Source: Clostridia bacterium
GTDB taxonomy: Bacteria; Bacillota; Clostridia; Oscillospirales; Acutalibacteraceae
NCBI GenBank assembly: GCA_900757335.1
Contig: CAAENL010000092.1
Coordinates: forward strand, 1-5,435
DNA length: 5,435 nucleotides
Direction of reading: 5' to 3'
The translations under genes and the position numbers were made by a program. Positions within the stretch are counted from its first letter, which is position 1; each line of letters begins with the position of its first letter. Positions 5,066-5,435 of this stretch are shown piece after piece. The notes under the pieces were generated by a model, which saw only the letters and a list, made by a program, of their open reading frames with translations, did no database searches and was not told where the DNA came from.

Positions 5066-5105
5066 AAACAAAGAATCTCCTGCGAAACGGTGGTTCTTTG
5101 TTTTT
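5066..5105 (+). terminator. Rho-independent terminator of the 57-residue gene
   Basis: Arm 5067-5080 (AACAAAGAATCTCC) pairs with 5089-5102 (GGTGGTTCTTTGTT) over 14 positions, with one T-T mismatch and one G-U pair, around the loop TGCGAAAC. T residues run through 5101-5105. Confidence 0.9.
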
Positions 5106-5435
5106 GCGATTAAAACGTATGTAAATATTCGAAAATCACCAGGTTTTGAAATATAATGATTTGTATGATTGCACATATATTTTAAATCTGATTACGATTT
5201 TATATTGTGTTTTTGCAATAAGCCACATTTAAGAATACTAAAAAATCAATTTCTGTTAATAATAGTTTAATTAAAAATAATTTTTTTGTTTGTATTGTAA
5301 TATAATTTATAAGAAGGAAAGTATATATTGAACTTTGTTTTTGTGAGTATATAGCTGTTGAATAGATTTTATTTAGTCGATATTGTGCTTTTAGTAATGC
5401 ATATAAAATAAATTTTTATAATTTTAGAATAATAC
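5106..5435. other. AT-rich right-hand spacer without a supported gene
   Basis: About 330 very AT-rich bases have stops in all frames. A TATAAT (5301-5306) and an AAGAAGG (5311-5317) resemble a -10 box and a ribosome binding site. They are too close together to serve one transcript, and the only start after them (TTG at 5328) gives eight codons before TAG. This is probably upstream DNA of a gene beyond the window. Confidence 0.6.

Noticed and set aside
5281..5354. Promoter plus short leader peptide (TATAAT 5301, AAGAAGG 5311, TTG 5328)
   Set aside because: The -10 and the ribosome binding site are too close for one transcript, no -35 is visible, and the frame has only eight codons.
1..5435. 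tRNA or rRNA genes
   Set aside because: No cloverleaf with a T-arm GTTCRA pattern and no rRNA-like stretch was seen on either strand.

Overview
The window is AT-rich, with Gram-positive-style ribosome binding sites (AAGGAGG, GGAGG), consensus TTGACA/TATAAT promoters, hairpin-plus-U-tract terminators, a CwlD-type cell-wall amidase and a RadA of bacterial length. This fits a low-GC Firmicute, most likely an uncultured or gut Clostridia/Oscillospiraceae-type organism. The genus cannot be read from this sequence.

Left part (1-2127): the 3' end of a CwlD-like N-acetylmuramoyl-L-alanine amidase is followed by a promoter that begins over its stop codon. Next comes a two-gene unit: an unrecognised 130-residue protein with a signal-peptide-like N terminus, overlapping by ATGA with a full-length radA (DNA repair/recombination ATPase). 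A rho-independent terminator starts inside the last codons of radA.

Middle part (2128-2890): about 760 bases with no intact gene. It holds two diverged direct copies of a unit of about 245 bp (2132-2376 and 2501-2748), possibly decayed coding DNA. Between them is a short, more GC-rich structured segment (about 2385-2490) that I read as a HEARO / IscB omega-RNA-like non-coding RNA. No IscB gene is present. A perfect 14-bp palindrome lies downstream of the second copy.

Right part (2891-5435): a textbook promoter drives a single gene of 540 codons with its own terminator. Its product is unusual. The first 78 residues look like a double-glycine RiPP/bacteriocin leader. A second hydrophobic, signal-peptide-like segment follows, then a loop of about 80 residues, another hydrophobic segment, and a complete Clp-like AAA+ ATPase domain. 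This is the most novel element here. A 57-residue soluble protein gene with an ideal ribosome binding site and a strong terminator follows, then 330 bases with no gene that I can support.

The genes do not form one obvious pathway. The amidase and radA unit are housekeeping genes. The middle looks like a graveyard of mobile or duplicated DNA. The leader-AAA+ gene and the small gene are separate transcription units that look like accessory cargo. No transporter, protease or maturase partner for the leader-AAA+ protein is inside the window.
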